This document shows positions 38,390-47,894 of a stretch of 64,000 bases of DNA, one piece after another (position 1 is the first letter of the stretch; each line of letters starts with the position of its first letter). The DNA lies in contig NC_091372.1 in NCBI RefSeq assembly GCF_038502225.1, positions 5,974,700 through 6,038,699 of the forward strand, given 5' to 3'. Source of the DNA: Cherax quadricarinatus. Lineage: Eukaryota; Arthropoda; Malacostraca; Decapoda; Parastacidae. The notes under the pieces were generated by a model. It saw only the letters and a list, made by a program, of their open reading frames with translations. It was not told where the DNA came from and did not search any database. The position numbers and the translations under genes were made by a program.

Positions 38390-38650
38390 GCACCTAGCTG
38401 TATTTGCAAGGTTGATTCATAGCTCCTAACCCTGGTTTTACTAATTTCTGACCTCCATGGCTTGATTATATCTACTCTTCTGTGTCTTACCACCTCTTCA
38501 ACTAGTTCGTTCCACTAAATAACCACTAAAAACATCCTTATCGCTCATTTTTGTATTTAGTAGTCATTTGTCTCATGGTTCCCTCTCCCGGTAACTATTT
38601 CACGTCACTGTATCCAATGCTAATCTGTATATAATTATAGGGTCACTGTC
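38390..38650 (-). pseudogene. LINE-C-like 3' relic
   Basis: Blocks such as 'CACCTAGCTGTATTTGCAAGG', 'TTCATAGCTCCTAACCC', 'TTCCACTAAATAACCACTAA' and 'GGTTCCCTCTCCCGGTAACTA' follow the 3' end of LINE-C on the minus strand with much divergence. Confidence 0.5.
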
Positions 38651-39190
38651 CCCCATCACGGTCCATAGGTTTCCCTAATAATCTACATCAGCCAGGTTAC
38701 TGGTGTCAGCAGACAACACACACACACAGGCATTATAGCCTGCAGGAGCCTGTACAGTTCCCTATAATCTGTGACATACCTGTGACCGGTCTGAGACTAG
38801 GCTTCCCTGCTGGCTGCTTGCTCAGACTGTTCTTTATTGAATGTAAGTAAAAGTCTGTAAGATTTACCGGCAATCTTACCAGTTCAGTAAACAAAGAAAA
38901 GACCAGCAATTCTGCCACAGTACAAAACGTTTAACAGCCTTCTGATGCACTCATATGACGTGTGACCTGTGGTAGTACGTCCCTGGATCCTGTGTTTACC
39001 AACCTACTTAACATTATAGAGTACCGGTATTTTATTTCTCATTATTGGCCACATTAGTACCCGAACATGAAGGTTGCCTGATAATGATACCTCGCAGTCT
39101 GGTCATGCATCCTTTACACTCGATGCTGCAGCCTATGCAGTAATGTTTGCGTGCTGGAAGTAACTTACTTGCAGCTTAAGGCGTCTATGC
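38651..39190. other. No gene recognised
   Basis: A short ORF (61 codons, minus) without domain. Nothing supportable. Confidence 0.4.
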
Positions 39191-39199
39191 AGCAAGATC

Positions 39200-39320
39200 A
39201 ATAACAAAGTCATTTTCACTCGGAACATGAAAATGGTCCGGGAGAGGAAGAAACGTCATCTAAAGTGTCCTCTGGAAATTGTGGGTTAGTTGTGAATTGT
39301 TTTAGCCACAATATTGTGTG
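39200..39320 (+). repeat. Degraded family-2 repeat
   Basis: 'AAAATGGTCCGGGAGAGGAAGAAACGTCATCTAAAG', 'GTGGGTTAGTTGTGAATTGTT' and 'AGCCACAATATTGTG' parallel the family-2 end with a broken stem II. Confidence 0.5.
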
Positions 39321-39990
39321 AGTATTAATCCTTAAAATATCTTACTCTACAAATCTCTCAAATAGCTTCCGTATGCTTGCTACAAGGATTTGTTGTAAAA
39401 TTCTCTAGAGTTACGAGCTGAGAATTCTTTTATCTGAGATTTACATAATGCAGACTACAGAAGTACAAGACTAAACATTTTTACTGCATATTTCGACGTT
39501 TCAGAGCGGCTGAGGCGTTTACTGTCATGCCTACAAATTTATACATATGAATAACAAAACTGAGAGTGTAGAAACATAAATTATCGTACTTTCAAATTAA
39601 ACTTGTTCCCACGTCCAACAACCATGCAGGGAGGCAGAACCCTCGTAATACTGTGTCAAACGAAAGCCTGCTAAATGTTTTGCACTCTAGCAGGATTGCT
39701 GGCCTTGACTCTCCCATGAACATGTAAGGTTAGCACCTACAAGGACACGTCCATCTTACAAATTTCTGCTCATATTCACAAAACACTTTACTTTTACTTT
39801 CCTAATTTCTTAATAGTTCTTATTCTTGTAATATTATTTGCCAATTCAAGGGTCGTAGTGTGAGACCGCGTCGCGGGGATGATGAATCAAGCAACCAACA
39901 GCAACAATATAACATCTAACACCCTCACAAACAAAAATTCATCAGTCACATGTTTATTATATCATTTTCTTATAAATGGTAGACAGTCCC
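39321..39990. other. No gene recognised
   Basis: AT-rich sequence. 'TATTTCGACGTTTCAGAGCGGCTGAGGC' at 39488 faintly resembles a degraded GAAACGTC block on the minus strand. Confidence 0.35.
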
Positions 39991-40002
39991 TTTAAATTAA
40001 TA

Positions 40003-40300
40003 AGACACACATGCAGCACATGTCTTATTATTGCACATGTGTCTTATTATTGCACATGTCTTATTATTTCACGTGTCTTATTATTGCACATGTCTTATTA
40101 TTGCAAATGTGTCTTATTATTGCACGTGTCTTATTATTGCACGTGTCTTATTATTGCACATGTCTTATTATTGCACATGTGTCTTATTATTGCACATGTC
40201 TTATTATTGCACATGTGTCTTATTGCACATGTGTCTTATTATTGCACATGTGTCTTATTATTGCACATGTGTCTTATTATTGCACATATGTCTTAGTTAT
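40003..40300. repeat. 17/19-bp minisatellite from a Penelope-type end
   Basis: Units TTGCACATGTGTCTTATTA (19 bp) and TTGCACATGTCTTATTA (17 bp) alternate, about 16 copies. The unit equals the 3' terminal words of the hammerhead repeats (TTGCACATGTGTCTAATTTA), so it is probably an expansion of such an end. The Cys/Leu/Ile-rich frames in all three phases are spurious. Confidence 0.85.
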
Positions 40301-40407
40301 TTCAGTACTGAAGAAGCTTTACCAGAAAGATGTCATTTTGATAAGAGATGAGAGTAAGCTCGGAGCTTTACTGCCACGCTCGTCTCGCACAGTATAACTA
40401 CACTACA

Positions 40408-40525
40408 CAAATAACCCGTACATAGTAGAGACGAGCTTACGACGACGCACATAGAACATTTACAAAGTTCTATGTGCGGGTTATTTGTGTATTGTTCCAG
40501 TCACGGTATTGTGCCTTTTTGTTCT
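40408..40525. repeat. Short family-2 foldback
   Basis: A minus part (CACAAATAACCCGTACATAG...GACGACG), then 'CACATAGAACATTTACAAAGTTCTATGTG' (a hairpin that lost the GGTCC stem), then 'GGGTTATTTGTGTATTGTTCCAGTCACGG'. It is an internally deleted version of the other foldbacks. Confidence 0.65.
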
Positions 40526-40869
40526 TTTCAGTATAACTACACAACTGTGTGCCCTCAAGGGTACTGCCCAAATGCCCTCAAGGGACTCTTCACCATAAGA
40601 AATAGACCTCTCCTCCTCCTTGGATATAAGGAGGAGGAGGAGGAGAAAAAGGAGGATGTAGTGGAGGAGGAAGAGAAGTAAGAGTTCATAAAATATAGTA
40701 ATATCACAATCACCACTGTTATCCCACACGCTGTAAAAAAAAAAAATCAATTGATAAACTCCACTCCACCAAAGTAGGAGTAAAATAATCTTTGAAAGTG
40801 TGATAAGCAGAAGGACTGGTAAACACGTTGAATCACATTTACACAACCTGGTGCAACGTGGGAACCTGA

Positions 40870-41300
40870 ACCATAGATAATGTTTTCTGGGGGGATGGGG
40901 GGGATACTAGACAAGGCCCCCTTGTGGATCAAGGCCTAATCACTAAGATTGTTACTGCTAGCCACACGCAGTCCAACGTACGAACCACAGCCCGGGTTTG
41001 TTGGTAATCCCCTTTATGTATTATGATAAGTTGTTGAAAAGCCTTGGGGCGCTTACATTTACTGTGTTATCTCTGAGATTACTCATGATACCCCTGTGTT
41101 TCAAGGGAGGAAATTTGCACTGTCTGTTAAGTCTTCCTCTCGTAGAAAGTGATTTCAGTGTGCAGATTTGGGACCAATCCCTCTACGATTTTCCAAGTGT
41201 AAATTATAACTAATTATTTTCACCAGCGATCTAAGGAGTACAATTCGAGGGACTTCAAACATTCCCAGTAATTTAGGTGCTCTACTGAATTTATACGTGA
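40870..41300 (-). pseudogene. LINE-B C-terminal relic and tail
   Basis: On the minus strand, 'PQICTLKSLSTRGRLNRQC', 'YHKGDYQQTRAVV' and the tail 'GACAGGCCTTGATCCACAAGGGGGCC' correspond to the LINE-B C-terminus and 3' UTR, with stops and indels. Confidence 0.6.
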
Positions 41301-41309
41301 ACTTAAAGT

Positions 41310-41560
41310 TGTATGTAGATAAATGGTTCGGTGAACTGAGTTGATAAATTAGACACATGTGCAACACTTGGGTATCTTTACTGAGAAAACGTTTCGCCAC
41401 ATAGTAGCTCCATCAGTCCTATATAAAGAGGAATGGAGGTATCAGGGACTGATACCCCCAGGCTGAGGTATCAGTCCCTCAGCCTGGAGTCGATGTAATC
41501 AGTCCATCAATCTTGAAAAGAATACAGCATATATTGTAGACAAGTGAGGTGAAGCAGTCG
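41310..41560 (-). repeat. Penelope-type hammerhead repeat, minus copy
   Basis: It begins 'GTAGATAAATGGTTCGGTGAACTGAG', then 'TTGATAAATTAGACACATGTGC', the hammerhead region, and 'GGTATCAGTCCCTCAGCC...GGAGTCGATG'. A short duplication at 41431-41470 makes a local hairpin (GATACC...GGTATC). Confidence 0.75.
41376..41428 (-). ncRNA. Hammerhead-like motif, A9 changed
   Basis: Minus strand: CTTT, GGA, CTGATGG (A9-to-G), stem II GCtAC/GTGGC with a mismatch, GAAAC, GTT, TTC and AAAG. It is nearly consensus but carries one change in an invariant position. Confidence 0.6.
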
Positions 41561-41669
41561 TAGGTGATATCACAATGGACAAATCCACACGTGGAAGAAG
41601 GTCATGCCTATACGTCAGCTACATTCTTTACATCTACAATTTCACTTGCCTTTAAAAATGGGTTAATTA

Positions 41670-41855
41670 ACAAGTAAGCAAACTTTGGAGAGGAAATTTT
41701 TAGGCCACTTATCGGTGGGTCCTCGACCATTATAACGTCACAACTGTGTTTTGACTTCCTAACAACACAACGGAAACAAACGTCATCTACAGTTTCCTCT
41801 CCAAACTTTAGTTATTTGTGAACTATTCCAGCTACGGTATTGCGATTTTTATTCA
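41670..41855 (+). repeat. Degraded family-2-like foldback
   Basis: 'AACTTTGGAGAGGAAA' at 41670 and its inverted partner 'TTTCCTCTCCAAACTTT' at 41793 frame a 'GGAAACAAACGTCATCTACAG' core. It ends with 'AGTTATTTGTGAACTATTCCAGCTACGG'. This is probably an old family-2 insertion. Confidence 0.45.
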
Positions 41856-42037
41856 ACACGGGTAATGCAGCTCGTTCCTGATTCTAGCAACAACTAGATC
41901 ATTACAGAGGTTTTACACACCCACGCGAAGACCACTAAAATGCCCACAAAGTATAGCTACGCTTTGCAAAAAAAAAAAAAAGAGGTACATTTATTGTCTT
42001 CTCTGAGGATGAGGGTCCCCAGTTCTAGAGGTGGTAC

Positions 42038-42041
42038 CTCC

Positions 42042-42120
<79 letters not shown>
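42038..42120. repeat. (TA)n(GA)n microsatellite
   Basis: About 25 TA dinucleotides (42040-42086) run into about 17 GA dinucleotides (42087-42120). Confidence 0.95.
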
Positions 42121-42123
<3 letters not shown>

Positions 42124-42305
42124 TCTCATTCAGATTACGCAGTTTAATTCTAGTCTTCATACTTCAGAACGGATATAAATTCCTTGCAATACACACACGG
42201 TAGACAAGTTAATCCCGTATACAGAAAATCTCTTGTACGAAAAGAAGCTGAAGCCACTGAATTTATACTCTTTGGAAAGACGTAGAACTGAGGGCATGTG
42301 AAAAA
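42124..42305 (+). pseudogene. LINE-A relic fragment
   Basis: Plus-strand pieces 'SHSDYA', 'FRTDINSLQ' and 'LYSLERRRTEG' correspond to 'RPHLDYAAQFWSPYYRMDINSLENV...LHSLERRRIRG' of LINE-A. Confidence 0.65.
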
Positions 42306-42334
42306 TTGAATAAATGAGATGTGACAAGAGTTAA

Positions 42335-44384
42335 CAGGTCACTGGTGACCTGTAGGAGTAGCAATTTATGTTAAAGATACATTTTGTTGCAAAGAACTGG
42401 TGAATTCATATGGTGCAGTAGAATTTTTAGGTATTAAAGTGGAAAAACAGGAATTTGGTGATTATCTCCGTGCATTAACCTTCGTCAGCAACAGCTGAGA
42501 AATTCATGGATCAGGTAAGGAAGATAGACAGCTGCCTTCAAAGTCTTGAAACTATACACTAAATATCCTTGGAGATTTCAACCTTCTAAATGTGAAATGG
42601 AGGATGGTTCAAGACAGAGTTGCACCAGAAATAGTTCCTGGAAGCACGTTAACTTAGCAGTACACACCAGGGAACTAATGGGGCTTTGTAAATAGTATCC
42701 ACTGAACCAACAGATAAGAGAACCAACTAGAAGCGAAAATAGACTGGAAAAGAAAATACACTAAATCTGATCTTCACAAACAACGAGGAAATAACCAGAG
42801 ACAACAATCACAAGCACAATATACTCTGAGAGCATCAAGAAAGGACAAACGAGTATAAACTCTGGGGTGGGGAAGTCCAGTAATAATATATGAGAAGGGA
42901 CGATCGGTAAACTTAATTTTACAAATCAAAGAACTGACTGGGACAAAATTAAAAGAGAACTAACAGACATCCTGGGAAGCAGATGTAATGACCCTTAATC
43001 CTCACCAGTGCCTGGAAAAGCTGAACACACAAGCATACAAGGTCTACATTAAATATGCAACCAATGAGAAATCCAAAAAGATCAAATATGAAAAGAGCTT
43101 AGAAAAATATACGGAAACAAAGGAGTTACCGAATGCTTAAAAACATGAATATCACAACGAGGGAAAGATAACATTAGCCTATAGTTAGGTTAGGTGTCGT
43201 ACCAGACAGAAACAACACAAAGGGAACAAAGAGCCACTGAGAATACTGCAAGAAACCCAAAATACTTCTATACATATACCAAATATAAGTTAAGAATAAC
43301 CTGTAAAATTAGACCATCACAGGAGGTTCACGCACTGACGAGGAAAACCACCCACAACAACCCACTAAAGGAAAGCAGACTGGAGACTGCACAATTTTCT
43401 TTCATCTCGTCTGAATACCATACACACCATATAATAAACACAAATCCCAAAGAATTCGAAAAAGAAATAGAAAACATGCCCCCGCATTCAGCGCCTGGAC
43501 CAGACTCGCGGAATTCCTTGTTTATATATATAAAAAAAGGCAAAGTACCACTAGCATGAACACTCAGAACCCTCTGGTTAAAGAAGCTGGAACTACGTGA
43601 AATACTAGAGGCCTTAAAGAGCGCAGATACAGCTCCTTTACATAGGGGAGGCAGTAGAATATCAGCCAAAAATTAGACGCCAAATTACAAATTTTATGGA
43701 AGAGCACACACTGCACAACATAAACCAACATGGATATAGAGCTGGAGCATCAGGTTTGTCAAGTACTAAACCATAAGTTAAGAATTAGGCGGCGCTGAAA
43801 GACAACCAAAACGCAGATGCGGTATACAAACATTTCGCAAAGGCATTTGGCAAGTGCGATCATGGAGTGGCTACACAGAAAAAAGAGGGCGACAGATATA
43901 ACTTTCTGACAGAACACACAGAGTTGTTAAACAAAACTAACATCAATATTACCAAAGTAAAAAGCACAGTAACCTCAAGGCACAGTCATAGCACTTCTAC
44001 TATTCCTTATCTTCATGCCAGAAACAGATAAAAACACTCGTCACAGTTCTGTATGATTATCTGGGTTTAATACCAAAATAAGCATGGCAATTACCTCAGA
44101 AGAAAATACTGAAAAATTACAAGATATCTGATGGGATTTCCAGTAGACAGTGGAGAATAACATGACATTCAATGATGACATGTTCCAGCTGCTTAGATAT
44201 GGGAAGAATGAAAAACTCAAAAGGGACACTGTACACAAATCCAAAGAGGATCATCAAATGGAAGGAAATGAGTACGTGAAAGAAATGGGAATAATAATGT
44301 CAACTGACCTTTCTTTCAAAGAACACAATAAGGCGAATGTCACGACAGCCAGGAAAATGATGTGGTGGATAATGAGAATACGCA
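42335..44384 (+). pseudogene. LINE-B relic, endonuclease to mid-RT
   Basis: One decayed copy read across frames: 'VGVAIYVKDTFCCKELV' (42350), 'NILGDFNLLNVKWRMVQ' (42565), 'DWDKIKRELTDILGSRC' (42940), the open piece 43194-43559 ('ARNPKYFYTYTKYKL...PPHSAPGPDS', the entry to RT), 'FAKAFGKCDHGVA' (43840), and 'FNDDMFQLLRYGKNEKL' (44170) to 'ARKMMWWIMRI' (44355). The sequence resumes at about 45015 after nested insertions. Many stops; ancient relative to the other insertions. Confidence 0.8.
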
Positions 44385-44455
44385 AATAACCCGTACATAG
44401 GAGAGAGGAGGAGCTCACGACGACGTTTCGGTCTGACTTGGACCATTTACAAGTG

Positions 44456-44722
44456 TGTAGATGAATGGTTCAGAGAACCGACATGTTGATAAATTAGACA
44501 CATGTGCAACTCTTGGGTATCTTTATTGAGGAAACGTTTCGCCACACAGTGGCTTCATCAGTCCATACAAAGGAGAATCTTGAAGAACAGGAGGAGAATG
44601 AGGTAATCAGTCCCTCAACCTTGAGTCGATGTGGTCAGTCCATCAATCTTGAATAGATTGATGGACTGACCACATCGACTCAAGGTTGAGGGACTGATTA
44701 CCTCATTCTCCTCCTGTTCTTC
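44456..44722 (-). mobile_element. Hammerhead element, 267 bp, 11-bp TSD
   Basis: Flanked by ATTTACAAGTG at 44445-44455 and 44723-44733. It starts TGTAGATGAATGGTTCAG, contains a complete minus-oriented unit with an intact hammerhead, then a partial plus unit from 'CATCAATCTTGAATAGATTGATG' to 'CTCCTCCTGTTCTTC', giving a foldback. It shares its start and TSD length with the 177-bp element at 20269. Inserted in the loop of a family-2 foldback. Confidence 0.85.
44521..44572 (-). ncRNA. Hammerhead ribozyme motif, consensus core
   Basis: Minus strand: CTTT, GTAT, GGA, CTGATGA (complement at 44555-44561), stem II GCCAC-tgt-GTGGC, GAAAC, GTT, TCC, TCAAT, AAAG. All invariant core positions are present, with a GTT cleavage triplet. 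Confidence 0.78.
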
Positions 44723-45010
44723 ATTTACAAGTGACTTTGTAAATGGTATAAGTAGGACCGAAACGTCGTCATAAGCTCCTCTCTTCTACGTGCGGGTTAT
44801 TTGTGTATTGTTCCAGTCAAGGTATTGTGTCTTTCGTTATTTATGGATGAGAACTTTGAAAACAGTATCTCCGACAAGTGCCAGACAAACCAAGCTGTAA
44901 TGGACATGTGGGTTACTGGGCCACAAGCAGCAACAGCCTGATTGATCAGGCAAGCACCAAACGAGCCGGGCTCTGAGAGTAGAAAAAAAAAATGGAAATT
45001 TTTCTAAGGT

Positions 45011-45220
45011 ACATCAGAGGCGAAAAACAGTGCCAATGGTAACACTGTTCAAGTCACCTGTGCTCTCTTGTTTAGAGTACTGCTCAGTGTTGACGGCTCC
45101 GCTCAGGATAGGGAAGATATCAGAGCTGCAACATACAGAGATACTTTACGGTCTGCCTAGAGCCAATAAAGAATTTAAATTACTGGAAAAGCCTTGAGGT
45201 CCTAAATATTATTCAAATGG

Positions 45221-45223
<3 letters not shown>
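45011..45223 (+). pseudogene. LINE-B relic, continuation (RT C-terminal)
   Basis: 'VPMVTLFKSPVLSCLEYCSVLTAPLRIGKI' then 'YWKSLEVLNIIQMEQ' matches 'KPMMTLFRSLVLSRLEYCCTLTAPFKAGEI' and 'YWERLRFLNLYSLER' of the 34.4-kb copy. The match then enters a GA tract. Confidence 0.8.

Positions 45224-45290
<67 letters not shown>
45224..45290. repeat. (GA)n microsatellite grown from LINE-B codons
   Basis: About 32 GA dinucleotides sit exactly where the intact LINE-B copy has GGAGGGAGAGATACATG (35234-35250). The flanking 'AGATACATGATAATATATAC' matches on the right. The tract is therefore an in-place expansion of the LINE's purine-rich RRRER codons. Confidence 0.85.
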
Positions 45291-45353
45291 CATGATAATA
45301 TATACTTGGAAAGTACTTGAGGGTCCTGCTCTAAATCTGCAAACTACCATAAC

Positions 45354-45862
45354 TAGGGATGTGGCAAAGTCACGGTATCAGCGGGTATCGGTTAATTTTA
45401 ATAGTACTGGTCTAAAATTTAATAGCGATATCAGTATCGGTCTAAAATTGAATAGCGATGTCAGTATTGGACTAAAATTGAATAGCGATATCAGTATTGG
45501 TCTAAAATTGAATAACGATATCAGTATAGGTCTAAAATTGAATAGCGATATCAGTATTAGTCTAAAATTGAATAGCGATATCAGTATTGGTCTAAAATTG
45601 AATAGCGATATCAGTATTGGTCTAAAATTGAATAGCGATATCAGTATTGGTCTAAAATTGAATAGCGATATCAGTATTGGTCTAAAATTGAATAGCGATA
45701 TCAGTATTAGTCTAAAATTGAATAGCGATATCAGTATTGTTCTAAAATTGAGAATTGACACCGGTCTAAATCAGAGTATTGGTATGGGCCTAAAACTGAG
45801 TATTACTATGGGCCTATAACTGAATAGTGATATCGGAAAAAAGTGATAACGTCCCATCCCTA
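45354..45862. mobile_element. hAT-type element, 509 bp, with internal 30-bp minisatellite
   Basis: The left end TAGGGATGTGGCAAAGTC and inverted right end TAGGGATGGGACGTTATC share the hAT-type terminus TAGGGATG. The 8-bp direct repeat ACCATAAC flanks it (45346-45353 and 45863-45870). Most of the interior is a 30-bp array. No transposase, so it is non-autonomous. It interrupts LINE-B between 'LNLQTTIT' and the downstream C-terminal region. Confidence 0.85.
45405..45800. repeat. 30-bp minisatellite
   Basis: The unit GTCTAAAATTGAATAGCGAT ATCAGTATTG occurs about 12 times with few substitutions, degrading at the right edge. Because 30 is a multiple of 3, frames stay open on both strands ('GLKLNSDISI' on plus). 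These are not genes. Confidence 0.95.
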
Positions 45863-45924
45863 ACCATAACAACATACTGGAATGAGAGATAGTATAGGAT
45901 AAAATGTACGATAAACTCAGTGAA

Positions 45925-47555
45925 AAGCAGGGGCACCGCGGGCACAATAAGAGAACACTGCATCAACGGGGCACCATGGGCACAATAAGAGAACACTGCA
46001 TCAACGGGATACCGTGGGCACAATAAGAGAACACTGCATCAACGGGACACCGTGGGCACAATAAGAGAACACTGCATCAACGGGGCACCGTGGATACAAT
46101 AAGAGAACACTGCATCAACGGGGCACCGTGGGCACAAAAAGAGAACACTGCATCAACGGGGCACCGTGGGCACAATAAGAGAACACTGCATCAACGGGGC
46201 ACCGTGGGCACAATAAGAGAACACTGCATCAACGGGGCACCGTGGGCACAATAAGAGAACACTGCATCAACGGGGCACCGTGGGCACAATAAGAGAATAC
46301 TGCATCAACGGGGCACCGTGGGCACAATAAGAGAACACTGCATCAACGGGGCACCGTGGGCACCATAAGAGAACACTATATCAACGAGGCACCGTGGGCA
46401 CAATAAGAGAACATTGTATCAATGGGGCACCGTGGGCACAATAAGAGAACACTGTATCAACGGGGCACCGTGGGCACAATAAGAGAACACTCTATCAACG
46501 GGGCACCGTGGGCACAATAAGAGAACACTGCATCAACGGGGCACCGTGGGCACAATAAGAGAACATTGTATCAACGGGGCACCGTGGGCACAATAAGAGA
46601 ACACTGTGTCAACGGGGCACCGTGGGCACAATAAGAGAACATTGTATCAACGGGGCACCGTGGGCACAATAAGAGAACACTACCAACGGGGCACCATGGG
46701 CACAATAGGAGAACACTGTATCAACGGGGCACCGTGGGCACAATAAGAGAACATTGTATCAACGGGGCACCGTAGGCACAATAAAAGAACACTGTATCAA
46801 CGGGGCACCGTGGGCACAATAAGAGAACACTGTATCAACGGGGCACCATGGGCACAATAGGAGAATACTGTATCAACGGGGCACCGTGGGCGCAATAAGA
46901 GAACACTGTATCAACGGGGCACCGTGGGCACAATAAGAGAACATTGTATCAATGAGGCACCGTGGGCACAATAAAAGAACACTGTATCAACGGGGCACCG
47001 TGGGCACAATAAGAGAACACTGTATCAACGGGGCACCTTGGGCACAATAAGAGAACACTGTATCAACGGGGCACCGTGGGCACAATAAGAGAACACTGTA
47101 TCAACGGGGCACCGTGGGCACAATAAGAGAACACTGTATCAACGGGGCACCGTGGGCACAATAAGAGAACACTACCAACGGGGCACCATGGGCCCAATAG
47201 GAGAACACTGTATCAACGGGGCACCGTGGGCACAATAAGAGAACACTGTATCAACGGGGCACCGTGGGCACAATAAGAGAACATTGTATCAACGGGGCAC
47301 CGTGGGCACAATAAAAGAACACTGTATCAACGGGGCACCGTGGGCACAATAAGAGAACACTGTATCAACGGGGCACCGTGGGCACAATAAGAGAACACTG
47401 TATCAACGGGGCACCGTGGGCACAATAAGAGAACACTGTATCAACGGGGCACCGTGGGCACAATAAGAGAACACTGTATCAACGGGGCACCGTGGGCACA
47501 ATAAGAGAACACTGTATCAACGGGGCACCGTGGGCACAATAAGAGAAAATTGTAT
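45925..47555. repeat. 38-bp minisatellite derived from LINE-B
   Basis: The unit GAGAACACTG CATCAACGGG GCACCGTGGG CACAATAA occurs about 42 times. The first unit is contiguous with LINE-B coding sequence ('KSRGTAGTIREHCIN' from GTGAAAAGCAGGGGCACCGC), and a single-copy relative exists at 56275-56320 in another LINE-B fragment. The left third has CATCAAC and the right two-thirds mostly TATCAAC, showing array segments that spread separately. Confidence 0.93.
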
Positions 47556-47752
47556 CAACATTTTACTAGATATCAGAAACACTGGGAAGACAAGTGTATA
47601 AGTTCTCAAGAAGCTGGACAAGTATCTCCACAAAGTGCCAGATCAACCAGGCTGTGATGGATGTGAGCCAGCAGATCAGCAACAACAACTTGATTGATAA
47701 GAGAAGCACCAGACAAGTCAGGCCCTGGGCCAAACTCCGGGAGTAAGAAAAA
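47556..47752 (+). pseudogene. LINE-B relic, 3' end
   Basis: The sequence after the array reads 'KLDKYLHKVPDQPGCDG' and 'SNNNLIDKRSTRQVRPW', then 'CCAAACTCCGGGAGTAAGAAAAATCTTGAGACTAATCAAAGG'. It completes the LINE-B copy begun at 42335. Confidence 0.8.
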
Positions 47753-47754
47753 TC

Positions 47755-47865
47755 TTGAGACTAATCAAAGGTGTGTCAAAGGATAGGACTCGAATTATCG
47801 GATTCAAGTTGGATAAATTTAGATTTAGAAGGGATAGAGAAACCCAGAGATTTGGTCATGTACGA
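47755..47865 (+). pseudogene. LINE-A relic fragment
   Basis: 'GVSKDRTRIIGFKLDKFRFRRDRETQRFGHV' corresponds to 'SSLDRTRSNGFKLEKFRFRKDIGKYWFGNRV'. It is a short insertion between the LINE-B end and the next array. Confidence 0.75.
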
Positions 47866-47894
47866 GTACGTTTGTCCCATACAGCTGCAGTTAT

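Larger units (their letters stand above)
44385..45010. repeat. Nested insertion block in LINE-B relic
   Basis: A family-2 minus copy (44385-44444) and plus copy (44723-44840) flank a family-1 hammerhead element (44456-44722). A LINE-B tail fragment ('SSNSLIDQASTKRA', 44860-44985) follows. LINE-B coding resumes at about 45020 ('PMVTLFKSPVLSCLEYCSVLTAPL'). The order of nesting is: LINE-B oldest, then family-2 foldback, then hammerhead element. Confidence 0.8.

Noticed and set aside
45217..45819. 200-codon ORF with 10-aa repeats, looks like a repeat protein
   Set aside because: It joins a GA microsatellite to the 30-bp array of a hAT-type element; both have identifiable non-coding origins.
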